A stretch of 64,000 bases of DNA, from positions 2,790,001 through 2,854,000 of the forward strand of contig NZ_CP035495.1 in NCBI RefSeq assembly GCF_004135345.1, written 5' to 3'. This document shows positions 1 to 9,001 of this stretch, piece by piece. The DNA comes from Xylanimonas allomyrinae. Lineage in GTDB: Bacteria; Actinomycetota; Actinomycetes; Actinomycetales; Cellulomonadaceae. The number at the start of each line of letters is the position of its first letter. Positions within the stretch are counted from its first letter, which is position 1. The notes beneath the pieces were generated by a model. That model was not told the origin of the DNA and made no database searches. It saw nothing but the letters and a program-made list of their open reading frames with translations. The translations under genes and the position numbers were made by a program.

Positions 1-2
1 CG

Positions 3-473
3 CGGCTGCTCGCACTGGACCGCACCCCGGCAGTCCTCGAGGGATCAACCGGTCCGCTGCCAGCCACGGTGCTGCGCGCGATTGCCTGCGACAGCGAGAT
101 CACACGAATCGTCTTCGGTCCCGACGGCCAGGTCCTCAACGTCGGCCGCGCTCAACGCACCATCACCGGTCAGCTCCGGCGCGCGGTCATCGCGCGCGAC
201 CGGCACTGCACCTATCCCGGCTGCGACCAGCCACCCTCGCGTTGCGACGTCCACCATGCCGAGCGCCACTGGGCGGCTCATCACGGCGAGACCTCGACGG
301 CGAACGCCGCCCTTCTGTGCTGGCACCACCATTCCCTCGTCGACACGACGAGCATCACGATGCGCTGGCGCGCGCCCGCATCGGGCTCGACAGCCGGGTG
401 GGAGTTCACCGACCGGCACGGCCGTCGCATCGAGCACCGCCCGTGGCGGTCCGGCGAGGGACGGCGCACATGA
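3..473 (+). CDS. HNH endonuclease domain, DUF222-type protein (5' partial)
   Basis: The reading frame is open from the window edge, so only the C-terminal 156 residues are present. They carry a complete HNH nuclease motif: a CxxxxC pair (CTYPGCDQ), a DVHH histidine pair, an Asn in TANAALL, then LCWHHH. This is the usual C-terminal end of actinobacterial DUF222/HNH proteins, which occur in many copies per genome and often lie near mobile elements. In the family the HNH fold binds a metal and nicks DNA; the role of the DUF222 proteins is not established. The N-terminal DUF222 part lies outside the window. Confident about the domain, not about function. Confidence 0.85.
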   Translation, partial: RLLALDRTPAVLEGSTGPLPATVLRAIACDSEITRIVFGPDGQVLNVGRAQRTITGQLRRAVIARDRHCTYPGCDQPPSRCDVHHAERHWAAHHGETSTANAALLCWHHHSLVDTTSITMRWRAPASGSTAGWEFTDRHGRRIEHRPWRSGEGRRT

Positions 474-636
474 CGCAGGGCCTGGAGTGGGAGGAGGACC
501 GCCTCACACGGCTCTCGCGCGCCCAACGATCACCTGTGGGCCTTCGACACCATCGCCCCGGGCCACACCGCGCCAGAACCCGCACCCGGCAGGGACGATG
601 GTGCTGCACGTGTCCGCGCCCACGGGGGAGCCCACC

Positions 637-2019
637 ATGCCGCAGCCGGTCACCCATGCCACACCGCCCCCAGCACCGCACCGGGCTGGCGGGTCCGCTT
701 CGTTGCGGACGCTTGTCGAGAACGGTGACTTCGCCGCCGCCCAGGACTGGCTGGTCACCCACCAGGTCTGGGAGGTGGTCGACGCCATCGACCGGATGGG
801 CGCCGTCGACGCCGTCGCCGCGTTCCGGCTCCTTCCGTCGGACCGTGCGTTCGACGTCTTCGAGGACCTCGAGCCGAGCCGCCAGCAGGCGGTTCTCGAG
901 GTGATGCGCGGCGCCGAGTTCAGCGCGTTCGTCGACTCGCTGGACCCGGACGACCGCGCCCGCATGCTCGGCGAGCTGCCCGCCAAGGTCGCCCGACGCG
1001 TTCTTGAGGGCCTCAGCCCGTCCGAGCGCACGATGACGGCGACACTGCTCGGCTACCCCGAGGACTCCGCGGGCAGGTACATGACGCCGCAGGTCGTGGT
1101 GCTCCATGAGCGCCTCACCGTCGCGGCCGCGCTCGCGCGGGTCCGCGAGCGCGGCGCGGACGCCGAGACCGTCTACACGCTTCCCGTCGTCGACGCCGAG
1201 CGCCGCCTCACCGGCGTCGTCGAGCTGCGTGAGCTGCTGCTGACCGACGACGCCGCCACGGTCGCCGACCTGGTCGTCACGCACCCCCCGCGCGTGCGGG
1301 CGACCGAGCCGGCCGAGGCCGCGGCGCGCCTCATGGCCGACTCCAACGTGCGTGACCTGCCGGTGGTCGACGCCGAGGACCGCCTGCTGGGGCTGCTCAC
1401 CTTCGACGACGCCGACGAGGTCATCGAGGAGGCAGAGACCGAGGATGCGGCACGTCAGGGCGGTGCCCGCCGCTGGGAGGGCCACTACATGGCCGTCTCG
1501 GTGCTCCAGCTCGCCGGCACACGAGCCGTGTGGCTGGTGCTGCTGCTCGCCGTCTCGCTGCTGACGGTCACGGTCGCCTACGGGTTCGAGGAGGCGCTCG
1601 AAGAGGTGGCGGCGCTCGCCCTGTTCATCCCCCTGCTCATCGGGACGGGTGGCAAGGTCGGCACGCAGGCGTCGTCGGCGTGTGTTCGTGCGCTCGCGAT
1701 CGGCGAGGTCAGGCCGTCCGACATCGCGCGTGTGACGCTGCGCGAGGCCGGGACGGGCCTGCTGCTCGGAACCGGCCTCGGAGTTCTCGCGATCGGCGCG
1801 GGCCTGTTCTTCGCCGGGCTCGACGTCGCGATCGTCGTCGGCGTGTCGCTGCTGCTGATCTGCCTGCTCGGCGCACTGGTCGGCGGTATCAGCCCGCTCG
1901 TGGCCCGACGTCTGGGGATCGACCCCGCGCTCGTGTCCGCGCCGGTCGTGACGACTGTCGTCGACGTGCTGGGGCTGCTGATCTACTTCGTCGTCGCGAG
2001 CCTCCTGCTGGGAATCTGA
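637..2019 (+). CDS. mgtE: Magnesium transporter MgtE
   Basis: A 460-residue protein with the MgtE architecture. It has an N-terminal helical MgtE_N domain (about residues 20-130), two CBS domains (about 140-260; note the LPVVDAE motif in both), and a C-terminal block of five hydrophobic helices (about 290-460). In the family this is a dimeric Mg2+ channel gated by cytoplasmic Mg2+ binding to the N and CBS domains. The frame stays open far upstream, but the ATG at 637 has a strong Shine-Dalgarno (GGGGGAG at 624-630) and gives the usual family length, so it is preferred over the ATG at 598. No partner gene; the next gene is convergent. Confidence 0.93.
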   Translation: MPQPVTHATPPPAPHRAGGSASLRTLVENGDFAAAQDWLVTHQVWEVVDAIDRMGAVDAVAAFRLLPSDRAFDVFEDLEPSRQQAVLEVMRGAEFSAFVDSLDPDDRARMLGELPAKVARRVLEGLSPSERTMTATLLGYPEDSAGRYMTPQVVVLHERLTVAAALARVRERGADAETVYTLPVVDAERRLTGVVELRELLLTDDAATVADLVVTHPPRVRATEPAEAAARLMADSNVRDLPVVDAEDRLLGLLTFDDADEVIEEAETEDAARQGGARRWEGHYMAVSVLQLAGTRAVWLVLLLAVSLLTVTVAYGFEEALEEVAALALFIPLLIGTGGKVGTQASSACVRALAIGEVRPSDIARVTLREAGTGLLLGTGLGVLAIGAGLFFAGLDVAIVVGVSLLLICLLGALVGGISPLVARRLGIDPALVSAPVVTTVVDVLGLLIYFVVASLLLGI

Positions 2020-2058
2020 CCCGAGGCACCTCGCCCCGCTCCTGGTTTCCGGCTGGGG

Positions 2059-3822
2059 TCAGAAGACCTGCCGCAGGTTCGCTCGTGTCAGGTCGACGAG
2101 CTCGTCTCCGCGTCCCGACAGCAGCGTGCGCAGCGTGTAGAGCGCGAAGCCCTTGGCCTGGTCGAGCTTGACCGACGGCGGGATGGTGAGTTCCTGACGC
2201 TCGGTCACGACGTCCACGAGCGCAGGCCCGTCGTAGGCGAACGCCTCCGCGAGGGCCCCCTTGAGGTCGGCCGACCGTTCCACCCGGAACGCCTTGAGCC
2301 CGGCGGCCTCGGCGATCGCGGCGAGCGACGGGTTCTTCAGGCCCGTGGTGTGGGTGACGAACCCGGCGGACTTCATCTCCAGCTCGACGAAGTTGAGCGA
2401 CGAGTTGTTGAAGACGACGACCTTCACGGGCAGCTCGTTCTGCGTGAGCGTGAGCAGCTCGCCGAGCAGCATGGCGACCCCGCCGTCGCCCGAGAGCGTG
2501 ACCACCTGGCGGCCGGTCGCGGCGGCCGCGCCGACGGCCTGCGGCACGGCGTTGGCCATCGAGCCGTGGATGAACGAGCCCAGCATCGAGCGCTTCCCGT
2601 TCATCGTCAGGTAGCGAGCAGCCCAGATGACGGGCGAGCCGACGTCGGGGATGAAGACGGCGTCGTCGGCTGCCAGCTCGTCGATGAGCCGCGCGACGTA
2701 CTGCGGGTGCAGCGGCAGGTCGCCCTTGCGCGGGGTTGCGAGGTCGTCGAGCTTGGTGCGCGTCTTCGCATAGTGGGCGAGGGAGTCGTCGAGGTGCGCG
2801 CGATCGCGCGCCCGGTCGCGCGCCCGGTCCGGTTTCTGTCCCCGCGCGCTGCCGGCCTCGTCGAGCAGCGGCAGCAGCGCGTCGATCGTCTCGCCGACGT
2901 CGCCGACGAGGCCGAGCGTCAGCGGCACCCGTCGGCCGAGGTGCTCGCCGCGCAGGTCGATCTGGATGACCTTGGCCTTCTCGGGCAGGAACGCCCGGTA
3001 GGGGAAGTCGGTGCCGAGCATGAGCAGCGTGTCGGCGTCCTCCATGGCCCGGTACCCGGACGAGAACCCGAGCAGGCCCGTCATGCCGACGTCGTACGGG
3101 TTGTCATGCTCGACGAACTCCTTGGAGCGCAGCGTGTGGACGACGGGCGCGGCGAGCCTCTCCGCGAGCGCGACCACCTGGTCGTGCGCGTGCTGCGCAC
3201 CGGCCCCGGCGAGGATCGTGACCCGCCCGGCGTCCGTGAGCAGCGCGGCGGCCTCTGCGAGCTCGGCCTGCGACGGCAGGATGCGCGGCGTCGTCGCCCG
3301 GATCGGGGTGACCGTCGTGTCCTCGGCCTCGGCGAGCGCGATGTCCCCGGGAATGACGACGACGGCGACGCCCCGCTTCTCGATCGCCGTCTGGATGGCG
3401 GTGCGCAGGATGCGCGGCATCTGCGTCGGCGACGAGACGTACTCCGAGTACACGGAGGCCTCCCGGAACAGCTCCTGCGGGTGCGTCTCCTGGAAGTAGC
3501 CGCTACCGATCTCGGCGGTCGGGATGTGCGCGGCGATCGCCAGCACGGGCACACGCGAACGCTGGGCGTCGAACAGACCGTTGATGAGGTGCAGGTTGCC
3601 GGGCCCGGCGCTGCCGACGGCGACGGCGATCTCGCCGGTGAGGGCGGCCTCGGCGCCGGCCGCGAACGCTGCCGCCTCCTCGTGGCGCACGTGCACCCAG
3701 TCGATGCCGGAACCGCGCAGCGCATCGGTGAAGCCGTTGAGGGAGTCGCCCGGGATGCCGTAGACGCGCTTCACGCCGGCTGCGACGAGGGTGTCGACCA
3801 TGTTCTTGGCGACGGTGGTCAT
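2059..3822 (-). CDS. poxB: Pyruvate oxidase / pyruvate:quinone oxidoreductase, ThDP-dependent
   Basis: 587 residues with the three-domain ThDP enzyme layout: an N-terminal PYR domain (conserved Glu in RHEEAAAFAAGAEA), a central FAD-binding-like domain, and a C-terminal PP domain with the ThDP/Mg motif GDGG followed by FNNSS. The match in length and motifs is to PoxB, which decarboxylates pyruvate to acetate and CO2 and passes electrons to membrane quinone; the C-terminal tail is the lipid-binding segment in the E. coli enzyme. An acetolactate synthase is less likely, because no small subunit is adjacent and the PoxB-like N-terminal motifs are present. The start has a GAAGGA ribosome site. The upstream region carries a 17-bp tandem repeat. 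Confidence 0.85.
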   Translation of the reverse strand: MTTVAKNMVDTLVAAGVKRVYGIPGDSLNGFTDALRGSGIDWVHVRHEEAAAFAAGAEAALTGEIAVAVGSAGPGNLHLINGLFDAQRSRVPVLAIAAHIPTAEIGSGYFQETHPQELFREASVYSEYVSSPTQMPRILRTAIQTAIEKRGVAVVVIPGDIALAEAEDTTVTPIRATTPRILPSQAELAEAAALLTDAGRVTILAGAGAQHAHDQVVALAERLAAPVVHTLRSKEFVEHDNPYDVGMTGLLGFSSGYRAMEDADTLLMLGTDFPYRAFLPEKAKVIQIDLRGEHLGRRVPLTLGLVGDVGETIDALLPLLDEAGSARGQKPDRARDRARDRAHLDDSLAHYAKTRTKLDDLATPRKGDLPLHPQYVARLIDELAADDAVFIPDVGSPVIWAARYLTMNGKRSMLGSFIHGSMANAVPQAVGAAAATGRQVVTLSGDGGVAMLLGELLTLTQNELPVKVVVFNNSSLNFVELEMKSAGFVTHTTGLKNPSLAAIAEAAGLKAFRVERSADLKGALAEAFAYDGPALVDVVTERQELTIPPSVKLDQAKGFALYTLRTLLSGRGDELVDLTRANLRQVF

Positions 3823-3841
3823 GATGTCCTTCTGTTCGGTA

Positions 3842-3922
3842 GACGGGTACTCAAAGACGACGGGTGCTCAAACACGACGGGCGCTCAAACACGACGGGCG
3901 CTCAAACACGACGGGCGCTCAG
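3842..3922. repeat. 17-bp tandem repeat in the poxB upstream region (about 4.7 copies)
   Basis: Units at 3842-3858, 3859-3875, 3876-3892 and 3893-3909, plus a partial at 3910-3922. The consensus is GACGGGCGCTCAAACAC, and the last copies are identical. It starts 20 bp upstream of the poxB start codon, so it occupies the 5' UTR/promoter position. Further degenerate GACGGG words continue to about 3981. A regulatory role is possible; slippage-generated sequence is the alternative. Confidence 0.8.
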
Positions 3923-4089
3923 GGAACCGGGAGATCGTGGAAGACGGGCGCCTGTAGAAGACCGGCGTTCGTGGAAGACGGGTTCCCAGGGAATGCGGGG
4001 CGCTCAAGGAACATGAGGTGCTCCGGGACGGTCACCGCAGGGCCGCGCCACTGCCGACCGCCACCGGGGGAGCCAGCCGCGGACGGCGC

Positions 4090-4880
4090 CTACGTCGCCG
4101 TCCTGGATGCGGCGATGCCGGGCCAGACGAGGTCGCAGACCTGTTGCGCGAGTCCGGCGTCGAGCGGCGCGTGGCCCCAGACAAGCCGGTGGTAGACGGG
4201 GGCGAACAACGCGTCGACGACGAGGTCGGCGTCGACGTCCGCGCGCAGGTCGCCCTGTTCGATCCCCCTGCGGACGTGGTGGACGGCACTCTCTCGGCGC
4301 GGATCCATCCACTGGGCGAGCAGCGCGCGGCCCAGGCGCTCGTCGCTCGCTGCGGCGGCGAGGAGCTGGCGCAGCAGCGCCCCGGCGGGCGTGTCCCGCA
4401 ACAACCGGACCAGTGCGTCGACCTGCAGGGTCAGCGCGTCGCGGACGGCCAGTCCGTCATCGAACTCGATGGACTCGTGGAAGCGCTCGAGCAGCGCCTC
4501 CGCGAGCACCGCGGCCGAAGACGGCCACCACTTGTAGATCGTGGTGCGCGACACGCCTGCACGGGAGGCGACCGCGTCGATGGTGGGGACGCACGCCGTG
4601 CCGAGTGCGAGGTCGGCCGCGGCATCGAGGACCGCCACGCGGGCGGCTTCCGAGCGGGGCCGTCCCGCGCGGGGCTGTTGCGCGGGGGTTGCTGCGAGCG
4701 GGGCTGTCGCGGGCCGGGTCGGCCAGAACTCGTGCCCGGCCGGTGCTCACTCGCCGCGGACGCGCCAGCCGCCGAGCCGTCAGCACCCGACTCAGTCACC
4801 GCAGGCGATGTCACCGCAGGCGATGTCACTACAGGCGGCGTCGTCACCGACGACGTCACCTCTTTCGCATTACTGGACAC
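4090..4880 (-). CDS. TetR-family transcriptional regulator (frameshifted near N-terminus)
   Basis: The downstream frame (from a GTG at 4638) gives 182 residues with a TetR helix-turn-helix (IDAVASRAGVSRTTIYKWWPS) and a TetR-type ligand domain. Upstream of that GTG the frame still reads AGRPRSEAAR, a typical TetR N-terminus, but meets a stop before any start codon. Another frame is open from a GTG at 4880 through a repetitive VTSPAV segment. Joining the two needs one extra base, most simply in the five-base run at about 4684-4688, and gives 263 residues. A promoter hexamer TATAGT lies 7 nt before GTG 4880, consistent with a leaderless start. It lies upstream of poxB in the same orientation; any link to poxB is an inference. 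If the upstream part is not real, the gene starts at 4638. Confidence 0.7.
4801..4848. repeat. 15-bp repeat in the leader of the TetR gene
   Basis: Two near-perfect copies of GCAGGCGATGTCACC (4801-4815, 4816-4830) followed by a longer variant (4831-4848). On the minus strand it encodes the VTSPAV repeats of the proposed N-terminal extension. Confidence 0.65.
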
Positions 4881-4887
4881 GCTGTTC

Positions 4888-4893
4888 ACTATA
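4888..4893 (-). promoter_or_regulatory. -10 hexamer TATAGT for the TetR gene
   Basis: TATAGT on the minus strand lies 7 nt before the GTG at 4880. No Shine-Dalgarno precedes that GTG, so transcription would start at or beside the initiation codon. Confidence 0.45.
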
Positions 4894-5274
4894 CTCCGCC
4901 CCGGTGGGGCCGAAGCCGGCGCGCACGTGGCGTGCGCGACACCACTCACGCGGCGGCGCCAGCCTGCTCGACCCGTCCGGGGCCCACCACCCGAACCCCA
5001 CTCGGACACGCGAGCCGCTTTGCCGGCCCGACCGCTTGGCCGATCCACCCGATCCACCCGGTCCACCCGGTCCACCCGATCCACCCGATCCACCCGATCC
5101 ACCCGAGGAGTCTGGTTGCGGGGTCCGGTTGCGGGGCTGGATTGGCCCAGGACCGCCTTCACTCCGGGGATAGCACTGCAGTGAGAAAGGAGTGCGGGAT
5201 CACGACTCTGCGGCCGCAGCACTGGTGGCGCCCCGGCCCCGCGGTCGTGCGAATGCCGCGCGCACGACACACGC
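4894..5274. other. Intergenic region with a 9-bp minisatellite
   Basis: No convincing gene in about 380 bp. Its main feature is seven tandem copies of a 9-bp unit (GATCCACCC or GGTCCACCC) at 5042-5104. All frames through it stay open only because the unit is a multiple of three, giving VDR, IHP or DPP repeats that resemble no protein family. Confidence 0.7.
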
Positions 5275-5280
5275 TATAAT
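5275..5280 (+). promoter_or_regulatory. Perfect -10 hexamer TATAAT
   Basis: TATAAT in otherwise GC-rich sequence, 114 nt before the lipoprotein start at 5394. The -35 region is not recognisable. Confidence 0.45.
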
Positions 5281-5393
5281 CGTCTGATCACCCCGCCTTG
5301 TCGCTTGTTCCGCAACGTGAAACCGTCCACTCGGGTTGATAGCGCCGCAATCGCGGAGAGCACCCCGATGCGCAGTGAGGATGGTCCGCACAC

Positions 5394-5831
5394 ATGAACA
5401 GAGTGATCACCTCGGCGGTGGTGGCGGTGGCCGCGGCGGCAGTGGTCATGTCCGTTGCCGGATGCACCGGGGAAGCCGCCAAGGACGCCGAGCTGGCGAC
5501 CGGATACGCCAATCTGACGACTGCGCTGACGAAGGTCGGCGACCAGTTCGACGACACTCCCACCCGGGAAGAGTTCAACGCGGCCGCCAAGGAGTTGGGG
5601 GTCGACGTCACCATGGAGCGCTCCACGGAACAGGGTGGATGCCTGACAAGCAATGGCTTCACCGTCAACTCCACTCCTGCCGGAATGTTCTTCAGCAGGT
5701 CTGGGTGCGTGACGTCGAACAATGAATCGGATGTGGTCCTCAGTCCGACCGGCAGCGTCATCAAAGGCGCGGCAATACGCGCACAGGTCCGGGAGCTTAT
5801 CCAGGGTGCCTCATCGTCACCAACACCCTGA
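5394..5831 (+). CDS. Small secreted lipoprotein, function unknown
   Basis: 145 residues. The N-terminus is a lipoprotein signal: Met-Asn-Arg, a hydrophobic stretch of about 18 residues, and the lipobox VAGC with Cys at about position 23. The mature part is polar, with no recognised domain and two further Cys (in GGCLTSNG and SGCVTSNN) that could form a disulphide. It would be anchored to the outer face of the cell membrane. The start is preceded by GTGAGG, and a TATAAT lies 114 nt upstream. It appears to be a single-gene unit. Confidence 0.75.
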   Translation: MNRVITSAVVAVAAAAVVMSVAGCTGEAAKDAELATGYANLTTALTKVGDQFDDTPTREEFNAAAKELGVDVTMERSTEQGGCLTSNGFTVNSTPAGMFFSRSGCVTSNNESDVVLSPTGSVIKGAAIRAQVRELIQGASSSPTP

Positions 5832-6048
5832 AGTAGTACTGCCGTAGCACCGACGTAGAACTGAGGCAGGCGTCGGCTCTGGGTCGGCTCAGGGTGACCC
5901 GCGACCATGGCCCGTCAGCGGGCGACACGTGTTTGCCTTCCGCCAGGGACCCGCGCAATGTGGGGAACGTGGGCGTGAGGCCGCATGGTCCGCCCTGCCG
6001 GGTTCGTGTCCCGAGCCTGGTGCGGTCCCTCAGCAACGTTGGTGCACC

Positions 6049-6783
6049 ATGAAGCCCTTTCTGCTGCTCGCGACCCGCGAGCAGGACGACGCCGCCGACG
6101 GTGAGTACGGTGCCGTGCTCCGCTACGGGGGCCTTGCGACCGACCGCGTGCATCGCGTCCGCCTCGAACAGGCGCCCATGCCGCGCGTCGACCTCGCCGA
6201 CTACTCGGGTGTCATCGTGGGCGGCGGCCCGTTCAACGCCTCAGACCCGGCGGAGTCCAAGTCCGCCGTCCAGAGGCGGGTCGAGCGCGAGTTCGCGGTG
6301 CTGCTCGACGAGGTCGTCGACCGCGACTTCCCCTTCCTGGGCCTGTGCTACGGCGTCGGCACCCTCGGAACGCACGAGGGCGCCGTCGTCGACCGCACGT
6401 ACGGCGAGATCATCGGCCCCGTCACGATCGAACTCACACCCGACGGCGCCGCCGACCCGCTGCTGGCCGGGCTCCCGCCACGCTTCGATGCACTCGTCGG
6501 GCACAAGGAGGCCGTCCGCGACCTGCCCCCGCACGCCGTGCGGCTCGCGTCGTCGTCGGGCTGCCCCGTGCAGATGTTCCGCGTCCGCAGCAACCTGTAC
6601 GCGACGCAGTTCCACCCGGAGCTCGACGTCGAGGGACTCCGGGAACGCATCACGATCTACCGCGACCACGGGTACTTCGCGCCCGAGGAGTACCAGGAGA
6701 CGCTGGACCGGGCGTCGTCGCGCACGATCATGCACCCCCACCGCATCCTGCGGGCCTTCGTCGAGCGCTACGCCGGAGACTGA
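6049..6783 (+). CDS. Class I glutamine amidotransferase-domain protein
   Basis: 244 residues. It has the amidotransferase nucleophile elbow GLCYGVG (Cys nucleophile) and the C-terminal catalytic pair in FHPELD (His and Glu). It resembles stand-alone GMP-synthase-like amidotransferases, which release ammonia from glutamine or act as gamma-glutamyl hydrolases; the substrate cannot be told from sequence. The frame extends upstream to 5929, but family similarity begins at the ATG at 6049 (MKPFLLLATRE). No clear Shine-Dalgarno is seen. No synthase partner is adjacent. Confidence 0.8.
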   Translation: MKPFLLLATREQDDAADGEYGAVLRYGGLATDRVHRVRLEQAPMPRVDLADYSGVIVGGGPFNASDPAESKSAVQRRVEREFAVLLDEVVDRDFPFLGLCYGVGTLGTHEGAVVDRTYGEIIGPVTIELTPDGAADPLLAGLPPRFDALVGHKEAVRDLPPHAVRLASSSGCPVQMFRVRSNLYATQFHPELDVEGLRERITIYRDHGYFAPEEYQETLDRASSRTIMHPHRILRAFVERYAGD

Positions 6784-7067
6784 CCCGGCAACCGACGGCG
6801 GCAGCGAGGCGTCCGTGGGTAGCGGGCCTGGTTCCACGGCTCGCCGCGCCGCGCCCCGATCCCGGGCGGACGCCTGTCGGCCAGACCGAGATCAAGGACC
6901 GTGCACCCGTGGGCATCCTCCGTGCGCGTAGATCCAAGCCGTGGCACCGGCTCCTTCCCGATACTGACCGCGTGCCGACCCCGTGCCGACCGCCCCGCGC
7001 TCGGCCGCCCGACACCACGCAGCGCAGTCCAGCCCACAGCCCACAGCCCGCCTGGAAGGGACCCCTC

Positions 7068-8476
7068 ATGACCACCATCACGTCCGGCCTGCTCGATCGT
7101 GTGAGCGTCGTCGGCGGGCGCGCGATCCCGGACGCCGCCACCGGCGAGGTCCTGGGCTTCACGGCAGAGCACACCGTCGAGGACCTTGAGACGGCGGTGG
7201 ACCGCGCCCGAGCCGCCCAGCCGGGGTGGGCGGCGCTGCCCGCCGCTCGGCGTGGCGAACTGCTGCACGACGCCGCCAACCGCATCGGCGCCCACGCCGA
7301 AGAGCTCGCGGCGCTCGTCTCACGCGAGCAGGGCAAGCCGCTCAACGGCCTCGGCGCGCGCATGGAGGTCGGCGCATGCCAGGGCTGGCTTCACGCCAAC
7401 GCGGACCTCGAGGTTCCGGTCGAGGTGCTGGTCGACGACGACGAGAACTACTCGGAGCTGATCTACCGCCCGGCCGGCGTCGTCGGGGCGATCGGGCCGT
7501 GGAACTGGCCCCTCATGATCACGATCTGGCAGATCGCGCCCGCGCTCAAGATGGGCAACACCGTCGTCGTCAAGCCCAGCGAGTACACGCCGCTGGCGGT
7601 GCAGGCGATGATCGCGCTGATCAACGACGTGCTGCCGGCCGACGTGCTGCATGTGGTCTCAGGCGGCCGTGACGTCGGCGCGGCGATGGCCGAGCACCCA
7701 GGCTTCGACAAGCTCATGTTCACGGGGTCGACGCGGACGGGCCAGGCGATCGTGCGTGCGTCGGCCGGGCACCTGCCGCGCCTGACGCTGGAGCTGGGCG
7801 GCAACGACGCCGGCATCGTGCTGCCGGGCACCGACCTGGAAAAGCACGCCGACAACCTGTTCTGGGCGCATTCATCAACACCGGTCAGACGTGCGCGGCG
7901 CTGAAGCGGCTCTATGTGCATGAGTCGCAGTACGAGGACGTCGTGCGGCTGCTCGCCGCCAAGGCCGAGAGCTCACCGATGGGTCCCGGGATCGACGAGG
8001 CAAGCCTGCTGGGCCCCTTGCAGAACCCCGCGCAGTTCGCCATCGTCAAGCGGCTCGTCGACGACGCCCGCGATCGCGGGGCCCGCATCGTCACCGGCGG
8101 CGAGCCGGCACCCGAGCTCGGCGCGAACTTCTACCGCGCGACGATCGTCGCCGACGCGACCGACGGCATGCCGCTGGTCGACGAGGAGCAGTTCGGTCCA
8201 GCCCTGCCGATCATCAAGTACGGCGACGTCGAGGACGCTATCCGTGCGGCCAACGCCCTCGATGCCGCGCTCGGCGCAAGCGTGTGGTCCGACGACCCGG
8301 CGGCGGCACGTGAGGTCGCGCTGCGCCTCCAGGCGGGAACCGTCTGGATCAACAAGCACGGCGGCATTCACCCGCTGGTGCCGTTCGGCGGGATCAAGGG
8401 CTCGGGCTACGGCCTGGAGTTCGGCGTGGAGGGCCTCAAGTCGGTCGCGGTGCCGACGGTCGTCACCAGCCGCTGA
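7068..8476 (+). CDS. NAD(P)-dependent aldehyde dehydrogenase (frameshifted at about 7864)
   Basis: Two overlapping frames together make one 469-residue aldehyde dehydrogenase. The first part carries the cofactor-fold motifs PWNWPL, KPSEYTP, FTGSTRTG and the general-base Glu in LELGGND. The second begins with the catalytic Cys in GQTCAALK and continues through EEQFGPALP and the C-terminal PFGGIKGSGYG motif. The break is at GGG 7864-7866; a fourth G would restore LFWGAFINTGQTC. As written, the first frame ends before the catalytic Cys, so neither fragment would be active. The start ATG has a good site (GGAAGGGA at 7053-7060). A sequencing indel is more likely than decay, because the second half shows no degeneration. 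Confidence 0.88.
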
Positions 8477-9001
8477 CGGCGCAGCCATTCGCCGGCCGAT
8501 CGGCCGGCACCCGGCCTTCGCAGAGCACGTCCCCGCGGCACGGACGGGCAGGACGGGCAGGACGTGCACCTCGGCGGGCCGTCACCGCTGGTTCGCTTCG
8601 AGGACCACGCTCCGAGGCCCACGCTCCGAGGGTCCCGTGGAGCGACAAGGCGGTGGCGCGCCTGCTCGCACGCACACGCGGTGAACCTCCCCTGCACGTT
8701 TGGCGATCGCGCTGTTCGCCTGGGTTCGACACCACTGAGGCTGTCCCCATCTGGCCGCAACCCACCCCCGCCAGGACCGGATCCTTCCGCATCGCAGTCA
8801 CGCGCGCCGCGGGCACGTTGGCGACGTCCTGCGTTACCTGGTTCGCGCTTGACATCGCCGCTACCCATCCCGCGCGCCGTCACTACGCGGAATGTCGTCC
8901 GAACTACTGGGTTCGCCTAGCGGAAGACGTATGCGACGGGCTTCTCACGGGCCGCAGGCAATTCTCGCGAAACCGACGCCTAGCCTGAAGTCCGAATAAA
9001 G
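8477..9001. other. Intergenic region, no gene seen
   Basis: 525 bp. Several frames are open, but none shows family similarity or a start with a ribosome site. A TTGACA word lies near 8849 without a convincing -10 partner. It presumably carries the promoter of the surface protein at 9002. Confidence 0.5.

Noticed and set aside
2350..3957. A 535-codon open frame opposite poxB
   Set aside because: Composition is that of the reverse strand of a high-GC gene (Arg/Gly/Val/Asp-rich, no family features), and poxB on the other strand has a full set of motifs.
5042..5104. Tandem repeats (this and similar loci) as CRISPR arrays
   Set aside because: Units are contiguous with no unique spacers and are only 9-17 bp; no cas genes are present.
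7068..8476. Programmed ribosomal frameshifting in the aldehyde dehydrogenase
   Set aside because: No slippery heptamer plus pseudoknot arrangement is evident, the family does not use it, and eleven other genes have the same one-base lesion, which fits sequence error better.
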